Notes: a model not told the origin generated them from the letters alone. DNA of 64,000 bases from Mycobacteriaceae bacterium (GCA_019245755.1 JAFARC010000066.1:245090-309089); one strand, 5' to 3'; numbered from the stretch's first letter, positions 43,324 to 53,020 are shown. A program made the numbers and translations.

Positions 43324-44853
43324 TCATCGGGCCATCACCGCCGTGATCGCCTCGACATCGGCGGGTCCAGGCATGCCCCACCCGTCCTTGTAGTCGAACA
43401 ACTCGCTCACCCGCATTGCCTTTAGGTCGGCGTCGAGAAGCTCGAGTGCGTCGAGGGGCACCAGGGCGGGGTGCACGTGGCCGCATGCGCGCGCCAGTGT
43501 CAGCAGTTCGAAGCGCACGGTCGCGAGGTAGTTGGCGCACCGTACCGACTTCAGCTCGGGATCCAGGCCGTGCTCGAGCCACCGCGACTGAGTTGCCACG
43601 CCGGTGGGACACCTGCCGGTGTGGCATCGCTGTGCCTGGATGCAACCGATCGAGAACATTGCCGTGCGCGCGACGTTGAGCATGTCGCAGCCCATCGCCA
43701 TGGCGAGCAAGGCGTTCTCCACGATGCCGAGTTTGCCCGCCCCGATGAAGACGACGTCGTGGTGTAGGTCCTGCTCCGCGAAAGCCCGGTAGACGCGTGG
43801 AAAAGCCCATTTGAAGGGCAGCGCGACGTGGTCGCTGAACACCAGCGGCGCCGCACCGGTGCCGCCTTCGCCGCCGTCAACGGTGACGAAGTCAACGCCG
43901 CGCCCGGTACGAGCCATGCGTTCGGCGAGGTCGCGCCAGAACGGACCTTCCCCGACGGCGGATTTGATGCCAACGGGCAGGCCGGTCTCGGCCGCGATGG
44001 TCTCGACTAGGTCAAGCAGCCCGTCGACGTCGCGGAACGCACCGTGCCCGGCGGGGCTCTTGCAGTCGACCCCGATGGGGATGCCGCGGATGTCGGCGAT
44101 TTCGCGTGTGACCTTGGTGCCTGGCAGCATGCCGCCCAGACCGGGTTTGGCACCCTGACTCAGCTTGATCTCGATCGCCCGGATCGACGGGGTGGCGGCC
44201 ACCCGGTCGACGAGGCGGGGGAGACAGAAGGTGCCGTCTTCGTTGCGGCAGCCGAAATAGCCGGTGCCGATCTGCCAGACGAGGTCACCGCCGTTGAGGT
44301 GGTAGGGCGACACCCCGCCCTCCCCGGTGGTGTGCAGCGCCCCGGCCATGGCCGCGCCCTTGTTCAGGGCGGTGATCGCCGCGCCGCTCAACGACCCGAA
44401 GCTCATCGCCGAGATGTTTACCAGCGATGAGGGACGAAACGCCTTGGGGCGGACCCGGGCCCCGCCGAGCACCTTGGCCGCGGGCAGCGGCACGGCAGGG
44501 TCGGGGTGGTTGGGCTCGTCGTCTGGGGCCGACACCGGGAATGCCGCGTGTTTGACGATGAGATAGTTGGGCGACCGTTCCAAATCGTTGTCGCTGCCGA
44601 ATCCGAAGTAGCGGTTGCTCAACTTCGACGACGCGTACACCCAGGTCCGCTGGTCACGGCTGAACGGCCGTTCCTCGTTGTTGTCGGTGACGATGTATTG
44701 GCGCAGCTCGGGACCGACTCCTTCGAGAATGAACCGCAGGTGGCCGACGACGGGGAAGTTGCGCAGGATCGTGTGATGACGCTGCAGCAGATCCCAGCCG
44801 GCAACGCCAGCCAAACCTCCACCGATCGCGGCGACCATCGACCGCAGCCTCAC
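43324..44853 (-). CDS. FMN-binding glutamate synthase (GltB central domain) family protein
   Basis: A 509-residue protein with a hydrophobic N-terminal segment (MRLRSMVAAIGGGLAGVAGW) followed by a stand-alone glutamate-synthase FMN domain. Visible motifs are SNRYFGFGSDNDLE, FRPSSLVNISAMSFGSLSG, TGEGGVSPYH, GAKPGLGGMLPG, VTVDGGEGGTGAAP and the cluster Cys motif GCIQAQRCHTGRCPTGVATQ. Stand-alone proteins of this type, without the amidotransferase domain, have no confirmed reaction in mycobacteria, and glutamate synthase activity should not be assumed. The start was set at GTG 44853; longer frames overlap the DUF732 gene. Confidence 0.85.
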   Translation of the reverse strand: MRLRSMVAAIGGGLAGVAGWDLLQRHHTILRNFPVVGHLRFILEGVGPELRQYIVTDNNEERPFSRDQRTWVYASSKLSNRYFGFGSDNDLERSPNYLIVKHAAFPVSAPDDEPNHPDPAVPLPAAKVLGGARVRPKAFRPSSLVNISAMSFGSLSGAAITALNKGAAMAGALHTTGEGGVSPYHLNGGDLVWQIGTGYFGCRNEDGTFCLPRLVDRVAATPSIRAIEIKLSQGAKPGLGGMLPGTKVTREIADIRGIPIGVDCKSPAGHGAFRDVDGLLDLVETIAAETGLPVGIKSAVGEGPFWRDLAERMARTGRGVDFVTVDGGEGGTGAAPLVFSDHVALPFKWAFPRVYRAFAEQDLHHDVVFIGAGKLGIVENALLAMAMGCDMLNVARTAMFSIGCIQAQRCHTGRCPTGVATQSRWLEHGLDPELKSVRCANYLATVRFELLTLARACGHVHPALVPLDALELLDADLKAMRVSELFDYKDGWGMPGPADVEAITAVMAR

Positions 44854-44960
44854 GCCTGACCCATACCCAATCGGCGTCACCGCAACACGCCGGCATCGAA
44901 CTCGCACTCCCGGGCTGGCAACTCGCGGCTTCGCCGAATGCTGATCGCCTCCGCAGGGAC

Positions 44961-45341
44961 CTACTCGTTTAGAGGTGCGCCAGGGCACGCGTAGGCAGTC
45001 GCGGCGTCCACCACTTGACCGGCAACCTCGCCGGTGATTCCCAGCTGCACGGCCACCTGTACAACCACGTAGTTGACGTTATCGCCGCCTTTGAGCATGT
45101 GGCAGATGCCCCGGCCGGTTGCCAGCAGCCGCGCGTCGTCGCCTGGGACGTGGCCGCGCACGTCGGTCAGGAACGCGGTTTCACCCGAGGTCGGCAGACA
45201 GCTCGCCGGAGGTGGTTCGTGCGCGCCGCAGAATACGGGCTCGGCCCGCGCCGCGCTTGCCGAGAAGACTCCGGCGGCCAGTGCTCCCGCGGCCAGCAGG
45301 GCGGCGCCCATCACACTCCGGTTGAATCGTCGAATAGCCAT
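44961..45341 (-). CDS. DUF732 family exported protein
   Basis: A 126-residue secreted protein. Residues 1-33 are a signal peptide ending ASAARAEP. The mature DUF732 domain has a FLTDVRG start, a GRGICHMLKGG Cys and a TAYACPGAP terminal Cys that probably form a disulfide, and a further Cys pair near CGAHEPPPASC. DUF732 proteins are small, helical, mycobacteria-specific and often numerous per genome; their function is unknown. The next downstream gene on this strand is the GltB-like protein, about 100 bases away. Confidence 0.82.
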   Translation of the reverse strand: MAIRRFNRSVMGAALLAAGALAAGVFSASAARAEPVFCGAHEPPPASCLPTSGETAFLTDVRGHVPGDDARLLATGRGICHMLKGGDNVNYVVVQVAVQLGITGEVAGQVVDAATAYACPGAPLNE

Positions 45342-45393
45342 GTCCGGTCCTCCCGAGGGGCAGTCAGCGAAATGGGTGCTGAACGCGTCTGCC

Positions 45394-46083
45394 TTATGTG
45401 GGTACTTTGGCGGCGATCTGGTTGGCGATCTTGACGGCGGTGTCCGTGGGGTTGGCGCTGCAGGTGTTGACGTCGACCACGACGTTGTTTCTTACCGCCA
45501 GCGCCCGTCCGCAGGCCCAGCCGGGAGCGGTGGCGTTCTGTTGAGTTGCGGTGGTGCTCAGTGTGCCGTTGCCGTTGGATATCCGGCCCACTGCCCACTG
45601 AGAATTGGACTGGATGTGGGTGTATTGGTGGCAGGTCGGCCACTGTTGGGCCGACGCGGTGAAGAACGCGCCGGCTTGTTGGGCGGTGGGAAATAACACC
45701 ACGGCCTGCTCGATGTAGTGAGCGAAGTTATCGCCCTCCTGGAGGGTCTGATCGCGCTCGGCGGTGTAGCCGCTGCCGGCGTAGACCTGGGCCTGCGCGG
45801 AGCCGTCGATGGCCAGGCACTCCTTGGGCGCCATCGTGGCGGCGTCGTCAGACATCTGGGCGTGCGTTTTTGTGACCGTCATTCCGGTTGCGCCCATGAT
45901 GGGATTGACCTGATCGGGGCCGAGCAGCAACCCGTCCAGCGTATCTTCTGCGACCGGGGGCGCGGTGGTCGTGGTCGGCGTTGTAGTGGTCGACTTTTTG
46001 GTGCCATGGTTGCTGCCGCTGCTACACCCGGCGGTGAGAATGCAGATGCCGGCAACGGCGAGTGCGGCTATTAATTGGCGCAT
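45394..46083 (-). CDS. PknH-sensor-domain-like lipoprotein
   Basis: A 229-residue predicted lipoprotein: MRQLIAALAVAGICILTAGC gives lipobox LTAGC at residues 16-20. A Thr-rich linker follows (TTTTPTTTTAPP), then a domain like the extracellular sensor domain of PknH and the LppH-type lipoproteins: LDGLLLGPDQVNPIMGATGM, CLAIDGSAQAQVYAGSGY, an internal CHQY and C-terminal WACGRALAVRNNVVVDV with paired cysteines. The start was placed at the second ATG, which has GGGGGA at a good distance. A ligand-binding role is inferred; no ligand is known. No kinase gene is adjacent. Confidence 0.78.
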   Translation of the reverse strand: MRQLIAALAVAGICILTAGCSSGSNHGTKKSTTTTPTTTTAPPVAEDTLDGLLLGPDQVNPIMGATGMTVTKTHAQMSDDAATMAPKECLAIDGSAQAQVYAGSGYTAERDQTLQEGDNFAHYIEQAVVLFPTAQQAGAFFTASAQQWPTCHQYTHIQSNSQWAVGRISNGNGTLSTTATQQNATAPGWACGRALAVRNNVVVDVNTCSANPTDTAVKIANQIAAKVPT

Positions 46084-46375
46084 GTGTTCGTCCCCCATTC
46101 CGCCGTAACGCCACCGAGGCCACCCGGCGCGCTACCCCTGCACCGTTGCCGGTTAGAGCTTGGGTGTGATGAGCGTAGTTTGCCGCCCCTGGCTAGGGCA
46201 CCGATTTGGTCCACCAAGTGTGTTTGCGTGTCGCGACGTCAAGGCCTTCGCGCACATGACTCGACGCTGCGATCTTCGGCGGCCAGCATTCAGTGGCGTT
46301 CGCAGCCTATGGTTGCCGTCCAGGTTGACCTCGGTCGTTGCCCCTGATAGCGGGATTCAACGTCCTTCCACTCGC

Positions 46376-47428
46376 TTATCCGGTCGCTTCCCGGATGTAA
46401 TCGCCGATCTGGCGTAATGAACGCGTCGCTTCCGGGACGGCGGGCGCGCACATCTGGAAGACATGCATCTGTCCGGGCCAGATCCGAACCTCGGCGGGAA
46501 CGCCCGCGGCGGCCAGCCGCTGGGCCGCCAGCCGAGCGTCGTGTAGAAGCACCTCGGAACCGGACACGTGGATCAGTGTGCGGGGCAGCCCGGGCGCGAG
46601 GTGGTCAAGCGGCTCGAACAGCTCTTCCGGTCCGCCGTCGATAACTCTCCGCGCCGCAGCTTTCTCCATCAACTTGGCCAGGACCTCGAATCCCTTTGAT
46701 GGGAACATCGCGTCGGTTCGGATATTGGGGTGCGCCTGTTTGGCGGCCATCTTCAGCTGCATCAGCGGTGACAACGACACCAGGGCGGCGGGCTCTTCGC
46801 CCTGCGTGACCAGGCGTTCAGCGGTCGCCAGCGCGAGATACCCGCCGGCCGAGTCGCCGGCCAGCACGATCTGGTCGGGCTCATAACCGCGCTCGCGCAA
46901 CCACAGCCAGCCGTCGTAGCAGTCCGCCACCGCCTCACCGACCGAGTGTTTCGGGATCATCCGATAGTTCATGACCATCACCGGCGCGTCCGCGTACCTG
47001 GAGATCAGTGTCGCCAGCCGCCCGTGCGAATGGGGCCCGCACGTCAAAAATGCGCCGCCGTGCATGTACAGAACAATGCGGCGCGTCCCGTCCGCGGGCA
47101 GCACGCCGTTCGCGCGGATCAACTCAGCCGTGCAGTGCGGCAGCCTGAGCGTGGCACGGATGGTGCCCGGGATGGGCATGAGGGCTCGCGAGGCGAAGTC
47201 GACGACACCCCATGGCCAGGGCAGAAATGCGAAGTAGCTGCCGACCGCTAATGCCGGCCGGATCGTTAATCGCGCGCCGAGCCACGCCAGCCGACCAGCA
47301 ATGCTGGGGCCGTCCTCGACCACCTCGACGGCCGTCCGGTCGCTAACTCGGTATCTTCTGGCTGCTGGGAATCTGGTTGCTCGTGTCCGCGGTCGCGGTG
47401 AATCGAAGGCCTTGCTGGGTGCCGTCAT
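46376..47428 (-). CDS. alpha/beta hydrolase, HSL family (Lip-type esterase)
   Basis: A 350-residue esterase of the hormone-sensitive-lipase family. It has the oxyanion motif YMHGGAFLTCG, the nucleophile elbow LAGDSAGGYLAL, an acid near GSEVLLHDAR and the catalytic His in GQMHVFQMCAP. The N-terminal 80 residues include a possible membrane-interacting cap (YFAFLPWPWGVVDFASRAL). Mycobacterial Lip proteins of this class hydrolyse short-chain esters or triacylglycerol. An AGGAGTG ribosome site is 7 bases before the ATG. It is followed downstream on the same strand by the PknH-sensor-like lipoprotein, after about 290 bases. Confidence 0.85.
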   Translation of the reverse strand: MTAPSKAFDSPRPRTRATRFPAARRYRVSDRTAVEVVEDGPSIAGRLAWLGARLTIRPALAVGSYFAFLPWPWGVVDFASRALMPIPGTIRATLRLPHCTAELIRANGVLPADGTRRIVLYMHGGAFLTCGPHSHGRLATLISRYADAPVMVMNYRMIPKHSVGEAVADCYDGWLWLRERGYEPDQIVLAGDSAGGYLALATAERLVTQGEEPAALVSLSPLMQLKMAAKQAHPNIRTDAMFPSKGFEVLAKLMEKAAARRVIDGGPEELFEPLDHLAPGLPRTLIHVSGSEVLLHDARLAAQRLAAAGVPAEVRIWPGQMHVFQMCAPAVPEATRSLRQIGDYIREATG

Positions 47429-48022
47429 GTCACACTCCTACGTCGTTGTAGGGCCCGCTTCGTCACGACCGCGACGCAACTTCTGCAAATTTAGCTCACA
47501 ATCCTTACGTTTATGTCAATAACGCTCATCATCATTGCCGATGACCCTTGGCTCGCTCCGTGATTCGCTATGCGGACCAGCTCGTTGCTGGCCCACCAGC
47601 CGGTTGGGAAGCGGTGTGCCTATGACACCGCGAGCAAGCTCATGCTAATCAACGCGCAGCTCGCGCCCGAAACGCTGGGGCGGCCGACAGGTGTTTGCGT
47701 CGACGGCGTCCAATATTTCAGCGAGGGGCGTGTCCGCAGCCGACAAGTGTCACGGGCCGCCGGACGGCAAACACCTTCACCCGCGCCGATGCCGTAACTT
47801 CGCGCGCAGCCGCAACCACAACTCCCTTCAGGTGCGTCATCGGAGACCGAGGAGACGACGCGCCCTCGCGCCGGGGACGCTCAGATCATGGCGCCGAGCG
47901 GCCAGGCTAAGAAACGCCTAAGTGTGTGAAGCCTTTACCTCATCGCGTTGTAAATGTGACTTCTGTTAAGCAGAGTTACCGCAGTTGATTGTGGCGCGCG
48001 CCGCATCAAACAGGAGGTCCCG
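47429..48022. other. long intergenic region between esterase and FHA-ABC transporter
   Basis: These 594 bases hold no gene I can support. The only open frame of note is 75 codons at 47570-47797 without a ribosome site. The stretches 47480-47560 and 47930-47990 are AT-rich compared with the surroundings and are probable promoter zones for the divergent flanking genes; CAGGAGGTC at 48010-48018 is the ribosome site of the transporter gene. Confidence 0.5.
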
Positions 48023-50461
48023 ATGCCCGCGCTGACAGTTCGGACCGGCGGGTCACAACGCACGTTTGCGCCGGGCGATGACGTGGTCATCGGACGTGAT
48101 GTGGGAGCCGACGTGCGGGTGGCCCATCCGCTGGTGTCGCGGGCACATATTGTGTTGCGCTTCGACAACGGTCGCTGGGTGGCGATCGACAACGGCAGCC
48201 TGAACGGAATGTTCATTGATCATCAACGGGTGTCGACTGTGGTCATCCGCGATGGGCAGAGCATCAATATCAGTAATCCGGACGGGCCGCGGCTGACATT
48301 TGAGGTCGGGCGCCACGTGGGCGCGGTCAGCCGGTCGTCCAGCGGTCCGCGGCCCGGCCGATGGCCCGGTAGCCCCGAGCTGGGGTCGCGCCCCGCACGG
48401 CGGCATGTCGGGCAGCCGGCGTCACAACCGGACAATCACCACCTCGCGCAGATCAGGCCGTTGGCACGGCCCGGACCCGCCGACGTGTCGAACCTCGCGA
48501 CGAGCGTGATCCGGATCCTGCGCGGCGGTACGTTGGCCGCGCCGCTGGGATCGATCACCATCGGCCGCGCTACCAACAACGACATCGTGATCGCCGACGT
48601 GCTGGCGTCGCGTCACCACGCGACGTTGGTACCGAGCCGCGAGGGTGTCGAGATCCTGGACGCTCGCAGCATCAACGGGACGTTCGTCAACGGGGCCCGC
48701 GTCGATGAGGCGCTGTTGCGCGAGGGCGACGTGGTGACGATCGGCAACGTCGACTTGGTCTTCCATAACGGCACCCTGGTTCATCGCAGCGAAACCGAGG
48801 CCGATACTCGCACAGGTGGTTTGCAGGTTCGCGGGATCAGCCTGACGATCGAGCATGGGCGCATGCTGTTGGACAATGTCTCGTTCTTCGCGCGGCCGGG
48901 CACGCTGACCGCGGTGATCGGCCCGTCGGGAGCCGGCAAGTCGACGCTTGCCAAAGTCATTGTCGGGACGACGAATCCCACCAGCGGGAAGGTGTCGTTC
49001 GAGGGACACGACATCCACGGCGAGTACGCCTCGTTGCGCAGTCGTATCGGCATGGTGCCGCAGGACGACGTTGTGCACAGGCAGCTCACCGTGGATCAGG
49101 CGCTGGGCTATGCGGCCGAGTTGCGGTTGCCGCCGGATACCACCAAGCAAGATCGGCGCCAAGTAACGGCGCAAGTGCTCGAGGAACTCGAGCTGACGCC
49201 GCACGCGCAGACACGAGTGGACAGGCTCTCCGGCGGCCAGCGAAAGCGGGCTTCGGTGGCGATGGAGTTGCTGACGGGCCCGTCGCTGTTGATCCTCGAC
49301 GAGCCCACATCTGGCCTGGATCCCGCGCTGGATCGCCAGGTGATGACGATGTTGCGGCAGCTCGCCAATGCCGGCCGCGTGGTCGTGGTGGTGACACACT
49401 CGCTGACGTACGTCGATGTCTGCGATCAGGTGCTGCTGTTGGCTTCTGGCGGGAAGACCGCGTTCTGTGGGCCGCCGCGCGAAATCGGCCGGGTCATGGG
49501 CACGACCGACTGGGCCGACATTTTCACGAAGGTTGGCGCCGATCCGGATGGGGCGAACCGGCGGTTCCTGGAGCAGGCGAATCCGCCGCCGGTGGCGCCG
49601 ACGAACAAGCCTTCCGACTTGGGCAAGCCGGTCCATACGAGTTTGTGGCGGCAGTTCTCGACGATCGGTCGTCGGCAGCTGCGGTTAATCGTGTCCGACC
49701 GCGGCTACTTCGTGTTCCTGGCGCTGCTGCCATTCATCCTGGGTGTGCTGTCGCTGGCTGTGCCTGGAACCGTGGGCTTCGGTGTACCCAACCCGATGGG
49801 GAAGACGCCCAACGAGCCAGACCAGATTCTGGTGCTGCTGAACATCGGTGCGATCTTCATGGGGGCCGCGCTGACGATCCGGGACCTGATTGGCGAGCGC
49901 GCGATCTTCCGGCGCGAGCAGGCGGTGGGGTTGTCGACGACGGCGTATCTGCTGGCCAAGATCTGCGTGTACTGCACCGCGGCGATGACGCAGTCGGCGG
50001 TCCTGGTGGCGCTGGTGGTGTACGGCAAAGGCGGCCCCGCAAAGGGCGATGTGGTGGTCGGCAATGCGAACGTCGGGCTGTTCCTTGATGTCGCCGGAAC
50101 ATGCGTGACGGCGGCGATACTCGGGTTGGCGCTGTCTGCGCTGGCCCGGTCCAATGAGCAACTCATGCCGTTGCTGGTCGTATCGATTATGTCGCAGCTG
50201 GTTTTCTCCGGCGGCATGATCCCCGTGGCGCACCGGCTGCTGCTGGACCAGCTGTCCTGGTTCACACCGGCCCGGTGGGGCTTCGCCGCGTCGGCCTCGA
50301 CGGTGGATCTGCTCAAGCTTGTGCCCGGGCCGCGGGCGGACACAGATTCGCACTGGCAGCACACGCCGACGGCGTGGATCGTCGATATGGGCATGCTTGT
50401 CGTGCTGTTCATCGGCTACGCCACACTCGTCCGCTGGAAGATCCGGCTAAAGGGCAGGTAG
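48023..50461 (+). CDS. FHA domain-containing ABC transporter (Rv1747 type)
   Basis: An 812-residue one-chain half-transporter. Two FHA domains recognise phosphothreonine: FHA-1 about residues 5-95 (VVIGRDVGADVRVAHPLVSR) and FHA-2 about 165-252 (ITIGRATNNDIVIADVLASR), separated by a Pro/Arg-rich linker. The ATPase follows, with Walker A GPSGAGKST (about 300), signature LSGGQRKRA (about 402) and Walker B LLILDEPTSGLD (about 425). About six C-terminal membrane segments form the ABC-2 permease from about residue 560. M. tuberculosis Rv1747 is phosphorylated by its neighbour PknF and exports lipo-oligosaccharides; no kinase gene is adjacent here, the nearest being the soluble kinase at 6062. AGGAGG precedes the ATG. 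Confidence 0.92.
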   Translation: MPALTVRTGGSQRTFAPGDDVVIGRDVGADVRVAHPLVSRAHIVLRFDNGRWVAIDNGSLNGMFIDHQRVSTVVIRDGQSINISNPDGPRLTFEVGRHVGAVSRSSSGPRPGRWPGSPELGSRPARRHVGQPASQPDNHHLAQIRPLARPGPADVSNLATSVIRILRGGTLAAPLGSITIGRATNNDIVIADVLASRHHATLVPSREGVEILDARSINGTFVNGARVDEALLREGDVVTIGNVDLVFHNGTLVHRSETEADTRTGGLQVRGISLTIEHGRMLLDNVSFFARPGTLTAVIGPSGAGKSTLAKVIVGTTNPTSGKVSFEGHDIHGEYASLRSRIGMVPQDDVVHRQLTVDQALGYAAELRLPPDTTKQDRRQVTAQVLEELELTPHAQTRVDRLSGGQRKRASVAMELLTGPSLLILDEPTSGLDPALDRQVMTMLRQLANAGRVVVVVTHSLTYVDVCDQVLLLASGGKTAFCGPPREIGRVMGTTDWADIFTKVGADPDGANRRFLEQANPPPVAPTNKPSDLGKPVHTSLWRQFSTIGRRQLRLIVSDRGYFVFLALLPFILGVLSLAVPGTVGFGVPNPMGKTPNEPDQILVLLNIGAIFMGAALTIRDLIGERAIFRREQAVGLSTTAYLLAKICVYCTAAMTQSAVLVALVVYGKGGPAKGDVVVGNANVGLFLDVAGTCVTAAILGLALSALARSNEQLMPLLVVSIMSQLVFSGGMIPVAHRLLLDQLSWFTPARWGFAASASTVDLLKLVPGPRADTDSHWQHTPTAWIVDMGMLVVLFIGYATLVRWKIRLKGR

Positions 50462-50566
50462 CCTCCGACCGTCCCGTCGCGGGGCGGGTGGCGCCCCCAA
50501 ATGGCGCTTCTTCTTAACGAGCCATCGAGCTCGGCGGCGGTATCGGTCGTGCTACAACCGGAAGCC

Positions 50567-52009
50567 ATGGGTGGTCTTGCTGATGAGACACGGTGGATGG
50601 ATGCCACGGATCAGGCGGCGCTGGTGGCCAAGGGCGATGTGGCGCCGAGCGAATTGTTGGAGGCGGCGATCGAGCGGATTGAACAGTCGAACCCGGCGGT
50701 GAACGCCGTAGTTATCGAGTGGTTCGACCACGCCCGGTCCGTGGCCGCCGATCAGGACCTGCCCGACGGCCCTTTTCGCGGCGTTCCATTCCTGCTCAAG
50801 GACCTGTACACGAGCTTCGCCGGCCAGACCCTGTCGAACGGCAACGCGGCGCTGAAGGAGACGGCCAAGATCGACGCCGCCGACACCACGCTGGTCGCCC
50901 GGTTCAAGGCGGCCGGGCTGGTCATCGCCGGGCGAACGAACAGCCCTGAGATGGGCAGCCTGCCGACGACGCAGCCGGTTGCCTGGGGTGCGACCCGTAA
51001 CCCGTGGGCGCTGGAGCGCACGCCGGGTGGGTCCAGTGGTGGCACGGCAGCGGCGGTGGCCGTCGGGATGGTGCCGTTCGCCAACGCCTCGGATGGCGGC
51101 GGCAGCATCCGGATCCCGGCCTCGTGCTGCGGGCTGGTGGGACTCAAGCCAAGCCAGGGACGGATCACCGTCGGGCCGGTGCGCTCCGAGGCTGGGCTGG
51201 GTGTCGAATTGTGCATCAGCCGCACTGTGCGCGACACGGCGGGGCTGCTCGACGCGGTGCGCGGCCCGGGCATCGGCGACACCGTAATCGCGCCGGCGCC
51301 CGAACGGCCCTACGTCGACGAAGTCGGCGCCGATCCTGGTCGGTTGCGCATCGGGCTGCTCGACGTGCACCCGCGCGGGGACTTCCTGCACGAGGACTGC
51401 CTCTCGGCGGTACGCGACGCTGCGTCGATGCTGGAGGGCCTAGGGCACACAGTCGAGCGTGCGTGGCCGCAGTGCCTCGCCGACACAACGTTGCCCGAGA
51501 AGTTCATGGCGTTGTGGGCGACGCAGATTGCGATGGCGGCCCGCGAGTTCAGCAAGACGCTCGGGCGTGAGGTGACGGCAGACGACATCGAGCCGGTGAA
51601 CTGGGTGCTCGTCGAGCAGGCGCAGCGGTTGACCGCCGTCGACTACGCCGCGGCGCAAGGGGCCGGGTGGGCCTTCCGGCGAGCGCTGCAGCAGTGGTGG
51701 GCCGACGGCTGGGATCTGCTGCTCACGCCGACGCTTGCCGAGCCGCCGCCACCACTGACCGAATTCCAGAACGACACCGAACACCCGACAGCGCCGATGC
51801 GGCGGGCCGGGCGGTTCGCCGCCTTCACGCCGCCGTTCAACATGAGCGGACAACCGGCGATCAGCCTTCCCCTGCATCGCAACACCGAGGGCCTGCCCAT
51901 CGGCATCCAGCTGGCTGCCGCCTATGGCCGGGAGGACCTCCTCATCCGGGTTGCCTGCCAGCTGGAATCGGCCCACCCCTGGTCGTCGGACCACCCGGCG
52001 ATCCCCTGA
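50567..52009 (+). CDS. amidase (amidase signature family)
   Basis: A 480-residue amidase. The Ser-cisSer-Lys triad is visible: Lys in VPFLLKDLYT, and the two serines in RTPGGSSGGTAAAVAVG, followed by the family block NASDGGGSIRIPASCCGLVGLKPS. The C-terminal FTPPFNMSGQPAISLPL is typical. Substrate cannot be predicted; mycobacteria have several AmiA2/AmiB2/AmiC paralogues. I placed the start at the ATG 50567, giving MGGLADETRWMDATDQAALV like other family members; an in-frame ATG at 50501 would add 22 atypical residues. The gene begins about 100 bases after the FHA-ABC gene on the same strand and ends about 110 bases before the tRNA-Ala fragment that bounds the island. Confidence 0.9.
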   Translation: MGGLADETRWMDATDQAALVAKGDVAPSELLEAAIERIEQSNPAVNAVVIEWFDHARSVAADQDLPDGPFRGVPFLLKDLYTSFAGQTLSNGNAALKETAKIDAADTTLVARFKAAGLVIAGRTNSPEMGSLPTTQPVAWGATRNPWALERTPGGSSGGTAAAVAVGMVPFANASDGGGSIRIPASCCGLVGLKPSQGRITVGPVRSEAGLGVELCISRTVRDTAGLLDAVRGPGIGDTVIAPAPERPYVDEVGADPGRLRIGLLDVHPRGDFLHEDCLSAVRDAASMLEGLGHTVERAWPQCLADTTLPEKFMALWATQIAMAAREFSKTLGREVTADDIEPVNWVLVEQAQRLTAVDYAAAQGAGWAFRRALQQWWADGWDLLLTPTLAEPPPPLTEFQNDTEHPTAPMRRAGRFAAFTPPFNMSGQPAISLPLHRNTEGLPIGIQLAAAYGREDLLIRVACQLESAHPWSSDHPAIP

Positions 52010-52354
52010 GGCCACCGAGACGGCCGTCACATCTGACCTCAGCCTGGGTCTGTTCAGGGACTGTTGACGGAACCACCGGTCAATCGGAGATTGGGCCTTT
52101 TGAAGCGTGCTATTTGGGTGGAGCTAACCGGACTCGAACTCCTGACCCCCACACTGCCAAGAGCCGAGAAGCGGTGAACAGGCACGATAGCAGGGAATCT
52201 ATCTGTTGATGTCGGCGTCGAGGACGCAACTTATCGTGACGGTTGTCGTCCACCACGACTCGGCTCATCCGAAACCAAGTGTGTGCACGTCGACAGGTGG
52301 TCTCAGATGTCGTCACTTTCGCCACCGTTTAGTTTCGCGAAGCCGTAAACGATC
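52010..52354. other. intergenic region with island right boundary
   Basis: No protein gene is seen in these 345 bases. They contain the partial tRNA-Ala copy at 52118-52147, after which the sequence character changes, and the downstream region of the TetR gene. Confidence 0.6.
52118..52147 (-). repeat. partial tRNA-Ala 3' end, probable att scar
   Basis: On the minus strand it reads GGTCAGGAGTTCGAGTCC followed by GGTTAGCTCCAC, matching the T-arm and acceptor 3' strand of the tRNA-Ala at 57884-57956 with three mismatches. No 5' half (GGGGCTA) exists within 90 bases upstream, so it is not a tRNA gene. The mismatches destroy T-stem pairing, indicating decay after integration. Confidence 0.72.
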
Positions 52355-53020
52355 TCAGCGACCGCGGTGCAGGAAGCCATGCAGTGTCGCTTGGACGAGT
52401 TCGTCGACGATCGCATTCCGTGCGGGCGGCTTGGTTCCAAAGAAAGTGGAACGCAGTGCGACCATGCCGACGATCATAGCCACCGTCGAGTGCGCAGGTA
52501 GGTCCGGCTGGCTAGATCGCAACCCACGCAACTGCATACCCTCGACGCTGATCTGACCCAGCACGCCGAGTGCCCGTCTGATGTCGGCGACGCCGATGTC
52601 GGCGATCTCTTCCTCGCTGAACGCCTCCGATGCCACCAGGGTAAGGAGAAGACCGCGATGATCGACGACCACGTCGTAGATCTGTTCGACGAAGTGGCGC
52701 GCCAGATCGACCTCGTCGGTCTCCTCGGGAACGAGTGCCTGCCATGTCATGGCGAACTCGTCGACGATGTTGATAAACGGCAGGACGAGAGCCTCGCGGA
52801 ACAATCCGGCCTTGGAGCCGAAGTGGCGAAAGAGGAGGTACTCAGTGACGCCCGCGCTCTCGGCGATCTCGCGCGTCGTGGTGCTGCGGTAGTCCTTGCG
52901 GGCGAACAGGTCGCGGGCAGCATCGAGCAGAAGTCGGCGGGGTTCGCCGCGAGGCCGGCGGACCGGCTGAACCGGCGCCATCGTGGCCCTCGGTTTTCTG
53001 GCCGCCTGTCGCTGCGGCAC
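52355..53020 (-). CDS. TetR family transcriptional regulator of the island
   Basis: A 221-residue TetR regulator. After a basic N-terminus, the helix-turn-helix is RRLLLDAARDLFARKDYRST and TTREIAESAGVTEYLLFRHF. The C-terminal ligand domain includes FINIVDEFAMTWQALV. The GTG at 53020 has GGAGGTGA 5 bases upstream and is preferred over a longer TTG frame. It is divergent from the peptide-AveC-P450 operon; the shared region contains the 18-bp dyad TAATAGTGTCCACTATTA inside a larger 43-bp nested repeat, and a near copy lies between the two oppositely oriented genes at 56.4 kb. It is therefore the probable repressor of the whole island. Confidence 0.85.
   Translation of the reverse strand: MPQRQAARKPRATMAPVQPVRRPRGEPRRLLLDAARDLFARKDYRSTTTREIAESAGVTEYLLFRHFGSKAGLFREALVLPFINIVDEFAMTWQALVPEETDEVDLARHFVEQIYDVVVDHRGLLLTLVASEAFSEEEIADIGVADIRRALGVLGQISVEGMQLRGLRSSQPDLPAHSTVAMIVGMVALRSTFFGTKPPARNAIVDELVQATLHGFLHRGR

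Noticed and set aside
47570..47797. A 75-codon protein in the gap before the FHA-ABC gene
   Set aside because: No ribosome site, no recognised motif and a Pro/Arg-rich end typical of chance frames in high-GC DNA.
52070..52160. A complete tRNA gene at the 3'-like sequence near 52.1 kb
   Set aside because: No matching 5' acceptor strand or anticodon arm exists upstream on the minus strand, and the T-stem is mispaired; it is a fragment.
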